9,838 nucleotides of DNA from Verrucomicrobiales bacterium (GTDB taxonomy: Bacteria; Verrucomicrobiota; Verrucomicrobiia; Verrucomicrobiales; Akkermansiaceae): assembly GCA_003483645.1 (NCBI GenBank), contig DMYM01000056.1, forward strand, positions 1-9,838, written 5' to 3'. Shown one piece after another: positions 5,858 to 9,838 of this stretch (positions are counted from its first letter, which is position 1; each line of letters begins with the position of its first letter). The translations under genes were made by a program, and so were the position numbers. The notes beneath the pieces were generated by a model. The model was not told the origin of the DNA and searched no databases. It saw only the letters and a list, made by a program, of their open reading frames with translations.

Positions 5858-6043
5858 GAGGAAATCCGTTCCTGCGGAGTTGAGTTAAATCAGATCCGGG
5901 AGAAGTTGGCTTCTTCCGACAATGGCGCAACGATTTTCAACAAAAAGATCCCGGATTTATTTCTGGTCGAGGAAGGGGCTGCTTTGTAGCGTCGCCCGCC
6001 CTGAACTACCATGGTTCAGTGTGCCAAACAGTTTCTGCACATC
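5858..6043. promoter_or_regulatory. Divergent control region between the AraC-type gene and xylA
   Basis: This interval must hold promoters for both divergent genes. The clearest element is a pair of inverted 8-mers, ATCCGGGA (5894-5901) and TCCCGGAT (5949-5956), whose centres are 55 bases apart; spaced sites such as these could be bound by regulator dimers with looping, though AraC-type sites are usually direct repeats. I could not fix a -10/-35 pair with confidence. No Shine-Dalgarno precedes xylA. Confidence 0.5.
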
Positions 6044-7363
6044 ATGTCAGGCTACTTCCCCAACGTCTCCAAAATCGAATTTGAAGGGCCGGATTCGGAC
6101 AATCCTCTCGCGTTCCGCCACTACAATCCGGACGAACTGGTCGCCGGGAAAAGCATGAAGAACCACCTGCGCTTCGGTGCCGCCTACTGGCACTGCATGC
6201 GTAACCCCCTGGGTGATCCCTTCGGTGTGGGCACGGCCCTCATGCCGTGGGACGACGGGAGCGAGTCGCTGGACAACGCGCTGGTGCGGGTGCCGGTCTT
6301 CTTTGAGTTTCTTGAGAAATCCCGGATCGATTACTATTGCTTCCACGATCGCGACGTCTCCCCGGAGGGTGCGACCTGGGCTGAGACGCACGCGAACCTG
6401 GAGCGGGTGACGCAGGAATTGAAAGGGGCCCAGGAGGGCAGTGGCAAGAAGCTGCTCTGGGGGACGGCCTGCCTGTTTGCCCATCCACGATACGCCCAGG
6501 GGGCGGCCACCGCACCGAGCGCTGATGTCTTCGCTTATGCTGCAAGCCAGGTGAAGCACGCCCTTGAAGCGACCCATGCCCTCGGAGGTGCCGGCTATGT
6601 CTTCTGGGGCGGAAGAGAAGGATACGCCTCCCTCATCAACACCGACATGAAGCGGGAACTGGATCACCTCGCCCAATTCCTTCACATGGCGGTTGACCAT
6701 GCCAGGAAGATCGGTTTCACGGGTCAATTCTACATTGAACCCAAGCCCCGCGAGCCCTCCACTCACCAATATGATTCTGATGCCGCAGCCTGCCTCAATT
6801 TCCTGCGGGAGTATGATCTGCTGGATCACTTGAAGCTCAATATCGAGACCAACCATGCCGAGCTGGCCGGACATACCATGGAGCACGAGCTTGACGTGGC
6901 CTCTGCCGCCGGGGCTCTGGGGTCAATCGACGCAAACCGTGGTGACCAGTTGATCGGGTGGGACACTGACCAGTTTCCAACCAATATTTATCTCTGCGCC
7001 AATATAATGCTGAGAGTCCTCAAGATGAATGGAGGGCAGGGCTTTACCACCGGGGGACTTAATTTTGATGCCAAGCGGCGCCGGGAATCGCACCTGCCGG
7101 AGGATCTCTTCCACGCTCATGTGGGAGGCATGGATGCCTTCGCACGGGGACTCAAGATTGCGGCCAGAATCGTCGAGGACGGTCGCTTTGACGAGTTCGT
7201 GAAGGCCCGTTATGCGTCCTTCGACAGTGGGGTAGGAGCGGAAATCGAGTCGGGAGCCACCGATCTCAATGCGTTGAACTCCTATGCCCTGGGCATTGAG
7301 CCCCCCGTGCTGGACAGTGGCCGCCAGGAAATGCTCGAGAATCTGCTGAATGATTATCTCTAG
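6044..7363 (+). CDS. xylA: Xylose isomerase
   Basis: Xylose isomerase interconverts D-xylose and D-xylulose in the cytoplasm with two divalent metals, the first step of bacterial xylose use. From the ATG at 6044 the protein has 439 residues (E. coli 440) and its N-terminus aligns directly (YFPNVSKIEFEG versus YFDQLDRVRYEG); an in-frame ATG at 6011 would add 11 residues not seen in relatives. The catalytic set is complete with E. coli numbering: H101 and D104 (FHDRD), E232 and K234 (YIEPKP), E268 and H271 (NIETNHAE), D296, D307 and D309 (WDTDQFP); the last ligand, in GGLNFDAK, is D342 because of a three-residue insertion (MNGGQGF). Length and NPLAFRHYNPDE mark the longer class II type. It is divergent from the PAS-AraC gene and followed after 153 bases by xylB. 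No Shine-Dalgarno is visible before either start. Identification is secure. Confidence 0.97.
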   Translation: MSGYFPNVSKIEFEGPDSDNPLAFRHYNPDELVAGKSMKNHLRFGAAYWHCMRNPLGDPFGVGTALMPWDDGSESLDNALVRVPVFFEFLEKSRIDYYCFHDRDVSPEGATWAETHANLERVTQELKGAQEGSGKKLLWGTACLFAHPRYAQGAATAPSADVFAYAASQVKHALEATHALGGAGYVFWGGREGYASLINTDMKRELDHLAQFLHMAVDHARKIGFTGQFYIEPKPREPSTHQYDSDAAACLNFLREYDLLDHLKLNIETNHAELAGHTMEHELDVASAAGALGSIDANRGDQLIGWDTDQFPTNIYLCANIMLRVLKMNGGQGFTTGGLNFDAKRRRESHLPEDLFHAHVGGMDAFARGLKIAARIVEDGRFDEFVKARYASFDSGVGAEIESGATDLNALNSYALGIEPPVLDSGRQEMLENLLNDYL

Positions 7364-7424
7364 GGACCCAAGAGGGAGGGGCGTTCTGCGTGTTGAGTGG
7401 CGCGGATGACCTGTATGGGAAAAA

Positions 7425-7466
7425 GGGCGAGAAAGGCCGGAAACCCGACGGCCCTGTTCCCCGCCC
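7425..7466. repeat. Nested GC-rich inverted repeats in the xylA-xylB gap
   Basis: GGGCG (7425-7429) can pair with CGCCC (7462-7466), and inside it GGCCG (7435-7439) with CGGCC (7449-7453), giving an interrupted stem in the 153-base gap (7364-7516). It could form an RNA structure that stabilises the xylA message or lowers readthrough into xylB. There is no T-run directly after it, so I do not call a terminator. The rest of the gap shows no gene. Confidence 0.4.
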
Positions 7467-7516
7467 ATCGCTCTTTCCTTGGTTAGCACCGCCAGCATAG
7501 TTTACTGATCAGCACG

Positions 7517-9091
7517 ATGCCAACGGTCCTCGGTATAGATTCCTCGACGCAGAGCGTGTCGGCGGTGGTCCTGGATACCGTCGCCGGAACGATCCTCCAT
7601 GAGGAATCAATCAGTTTTGCGGATGATTTGCCGGACTATGGTCAGCCCTCGGGCTTTATCCCGGGGGGGGAGAACGGCGAAGTGCACAGCGATCCGCTTA
7701 TGTGGCTCGATGCCCTTGAGCTGTTATTCGAGCGGTTGGCTGCCAGCGAGGTTGATCTGTCGCAGATCGCATCCATCGCGGGATCCGGTCAACAGCACGG
7801 GAGTGTGTATCTCGATGAGGGCTTTGCAGACACCGTGCAGGGTCTTGATCCGGGGAGAACCCTCAAGTCGCAGATCCTTTCCCATCTCACCCGCCAGACC
7901 GCGCCGATCTGGATGGACACCTCCACCGGCCCGGAGTGTGCCGAGATTGCGAAGGCGGTGGGTGGTAATGCCGAGGTCTGCAGCCGGAGCGGCTCCATTG
8001 CGATCGAGCGTTTCACCGGACCTCAGATCCGTCGTTTTGCGAGGATGAGTTATGACAGCTGGGAACTCACCGGGGTGATCCACCTGGTGAGCTCCTTCAT
8101 GGCATCCATCCTGGCGGGGCAGAGTGTGGCCATTGATCACGGCGACGGGGCGGGGATGAACCTGCTCAATCTCGCCTCGGGTGACTGGGACCACGACCTG
8201 CTGGAGGCCACCGCCCCGGACCTGCGCGGGAAGCTTCCTCCCGCCCAGCCGTCTGCCACGGTGGCAGGGAAGGTGAGCGCATTCTTCGTCGAGAAATACG
8301 GCCTCAACACGGAGTGCGAGGTTGTCCTCTTTTCCGGAGACAATCCCTGCAGTCTGGTTGGGATGGGCGCCTCCAGGCCGGGGAAGGTGGTCATCAGCCT
8401 GGGAACGAGCGACACCCTCTTCGCCGCCATGCCCGAACCGCGCACCGACCCGAACGGATTTGGGCATGTCTTCGGGAATCCCATGGGCGGGTTCATGAGC
8501 CTGATCTGCTTTCTCAACGGATCACTTGCGCGCGAGAGGGTGAAGGAGGATTTCGGTCTGGACTGGTCGGACTTCGACCGGGAAGGCCTGGCCCGGACAC
8601 CAGCTGGGAACGAGGGGCGCCTGATGCTTCCGTTTTTTGGAGCGGAAATCACCCCGCGGGTGGAGTCCAGGGATGCGGTCTACCAGGGATGGCGGGAAGG
8701 GCAGCGCGACCCGGCGTCGGTGGCACGCGCACTACTGGAGGGACAGTTCCTCAACATGAAGGTCCACTCCCGCTGGCTGGGAGTGGCTCCGGAGACGATT
8801 TACCTCACCGGTGGCGCCTCGCAGAACGACGGTATTGCCCAGACTGTGGCCAATGTCTTCGGTGTGCCGGTCTCTCGATTGAGGGTGGCGGGTTCGGCGG
8901 CGCTGGGGGCGGCCATGCGGGCGGCCCACGCCGCCTGCGGTGTCACGCTGGAATCGCTGGAGGAAGCCTTCTGCCAGCCCGAGAAGGGCTCGACCGTCAC
9001 TCCGGAGGAGGGCGTGGGCGAAATCTACACGGGATTGGAGCAAAAGTGGGTCTCAGCCTTGCACGAGGCCTTTCCGCTCCCTAATGACTGA
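7517..9091 (+). CDS. xylB: Xylulokinase, FGGY carbohydrate kinase family, eukaryote-like subtype
   Basis: Xylulokinase phosphorylates D-xylulose with ATP to xylulose 5-phosphate, feeding the pentose phosphate pathway. The 524-residue protein carries the N-terminal phosphate loop LGIDSSTQS (5-13), the substrate region IAGSGQQHGSVY, a candidate catalytic Asp in DHGDGAGMNLL (D210), the second phosphate motif SLGTSDTLF (294-302) and the adenosine motif LTGGASQND (430-438) followed by GSAALGAAMRAAHA. The forms SGQQHGSV, GAGMNLL, SLGTSDTLF and CFLNGSLARE, together with the length (human XYLB 536, E. coli XylB 484), point to the longer subtype that includes animal xylulokinase. The preceding gene is xylose isomerase, which supports xylulose as substrate. 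Start ATG 7517 leads directly into the first beta-strand; no Shine-Dalgarno is evident. The next gene begins 25 bases after the stop, suggesting co-transcription. Confidence 0.95.
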   Translation: MPTVLGIDSSTQSVSAVVLDTVAGTILHEESISFADDLPDYGQPSGFIPGGENGEVHSDPLMWLDALELLFERLAASEVDLSQIASIAGSGQQHGSVYLDEGFADTVQGLDPGRTLKSQILSHLTRQTAPIWMDTSTGPECAEIAKAVGGNAEVCSRSGSIAIERFTGPQIRRFARMSYDSWELTGVIHLVSSFMASILAGQSVAIDHGDGAGMNLLNLASGDWDHDLLEATAPDLRGKLPPAQPSATVAGKVSAFFVEKYGLNTECEVVLFSGDNPCSLVGMGASRPGKVVISLGTSDTLFAAMPEPRTDPNGFGHVFGNPMGGFMSLICFLNGSLARERVKEDFGLDWSDFDREGLARTPAGNEGRLMLPFFGAEITPRVESRDAVYQGWREGQRDPASVARALLEGQFLNMKVHSRWLGVAPETIYLTGGASQNDGIAQTVANVFGVPVSRLRVAGSAALGAAMRAAHAACGVTLESLEEAFCQPEKGSTVTPEEGVGEIYTGLEQKWVSALHEAFPLPND

Positions 9092-9116
9092 ACGTAATAC
9101 GCAACCACACAAACCG

Positions 9117-9838
9117 ATGGCACGACCAGTAACACTCTTCACCGGCCAGTGGGCCGATCTTTCTCTTCCCGATCTTCTTCCGAAGGTAAAGGACATGGGC
9201 TATGACGGAGTCGAACTTGCCTGCTGGGGTGATCATTTCGACGTCCAGAAAGCGCTCAATGAGGACGGATACGTCGAGGGGCGTTGGGAGCTCCTCCAGC
9301 AAAACGACATGATCTGTTATGCCATTTCAAATCATCTGGTGGGACAAGCGGTCTGTGACAATATCGATGAGCGCCACCAGTCCATCCTCTCTCCTGAGAT
9401 CTGGGGCGACGGTGACCCGGAGGGGGTGCGCCAGCGCGCGGCCCAGGGGATGATCGATACCGCCAGGGCTTGCCGGAAGTTCATTGATGCCGGGGTCTCC
9501 TACATGGCGGACAAGCCTGCCGGTTCCGAACGGGCAGTGGTCAATGGGTTCACCGGTTCCAGCATCTGGCATTCCATTTACGCGTTCCCGCCGACCAACC
9601 AGGACTACTACCAGAAGGGCTTTGATGACTTTGCGGCGCGTTGGAAGCCGATCCTTGATGAGTTCGATGCGGTTAACGTCGATTTCGGACTGGAGGTGCA
9701 CCCGACCGAGATTGCCTTTGACATCGCTTCCGCCGCACGCGCAATCGAGGCCGTGGGCGGCCATAGCCGCTTCGGGTTCAACTACGACCCGAGCCATCTC
9801 GGCTACCAGGGCGTCGACTACGTGAAGTTCCTCTACAC
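9117..9838 (+). CDS. Sugar phosphate isomerase/epimerase-like TIM-barrel protein (3' partial)
   Basis: An open frame runs from the ATG at 9117 to the window end (240 codons plus two bases) with no stop. The translation begins MARPVTLFTGQWADLSLPDL, then KVKDMGYDGVELACWGDHFD, typical of the AP endonuclease family 2 / xylose isomerase-like TIM barrel (COG1082). Candidate metal ligands are E193 in FGLEVHPTE and D224 with H227 in NYDPSHLGYQGVD, the usual Glu/Asp/His set of sugar epimerases. It follows xylB by 25 bases and so is probably the third gene of the operon. Related enzymes act as ketose 3-epimerases or isomerases, or on inositol-type substrates; the real substrate here is unknown. No Shine-Dalgarno precedes the start. 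The family is confident, the function open. Confidence 0.88.
   Translation, partial: MARPVTLFTGQWADLSLPDLLPKVKDMGYDGVELACWGDHFDVQKALNEDGYVEGRWELLQQNDMICYAISNHLVGQAVCDNIDERHQSILSPEIWGDGDPEGVRQRAAQGMIDTARACRKFIDAGVSYMADKPAGSERAVVNGFTGSSIWHSIYAFPPTNQDYYQKGFDDFAARWKPILDEFDAVNVDFGLEVHPTEIAFDIASAARAIEAVGGHSRFGFNYDPSHLGYQGVDYVKFLY

Noticed and set aside
4221..5956. Recurring GATCCCGG at 4221, 4731 and 5947 as a dispersed regulatory motif
   Set aside because: Similar strings also occur inside coding regions (for example near 3706 and 6321), so chance and GC bias are enough to explain them.
1..9838. CRISPR array, tRNA/rRNA genes or an insertion sequence transposase
   Set aside because: No regularly spaced repeats, no tRNA-like cloverleaf and no transposase motifs were seen in the window.

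Overview
The window looks like chromosomal DNA of a GC-rich bacterium, most likely a member of Verrucomicrobiota. This is inferred from the PAS-AraC regulator beside a xylA / eukaryote-like xylulokinase / TIM-barrel epimerase cluster and from the scarcity of Shine-Dalgarno sequences; I have not checked it against a database. Most of it can be assigned to known families.

Left part (1-3758). A hybrid histidine kinase, cut by the window edge, fills 1-1968 (DHp, ATPase, two receivers, Hpt). Next comes a roughly 770-base stretch that is clearly more AT-rich in its first 500 bases. It carries two divergently transcribed small genes of unknown function: a two-helix membrane protein (minus strand) and a highly charged helical protein (plus strand). 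Just beyond it, at 2742-2840 on the minus strand, lie about 32 codons that read as the N-terminus of an ACP phosphodiesterase (AcpH/DUF479 family). This fragment then stops, so it appears to be a broken acpH remnant. A complete class IV aminotransferase (aminodeoxychorismate lyase/BCAT-like) follows on the plus strand.

Middle part (3759-5062). A minus-strand type II toxin-antitoxin locus holds a Phd/VapB-like antitoxin (4428-4637) and a PIN-domain VapC toxin (3771-4157). Its layout is unusual. The two genes are 270 bases apart instead of touching, the spacer contains a perfect 12-bp palindrome resembling a REP element, the antitoxin looks shortened at its C-terminus, and VapC has no visible Shine-Dalgarno sequence. 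Two perfect AT-rich inverted repeats lie upstream of the antitoxin and are good operator candidates. A gene-free stretch with several small hairpins follows.

Right part (5063-9838). This is a pentose catabolism unit. An AraC-family regulator with an N-terminal PAS domain is transcribed divergently from xylA (xylose isomerase), xylB (xylulokinase) and a sugar phosphate isomerase/epimerase-like gene that runs off the window. The regulator probably controls the shared promoter region. XylA converts D-xylose to D-xylulose, XylB phosphorylates it to xylulose 5-phosphate for the pentose phosphate pathway, and the role of the third enzyme is not settled.
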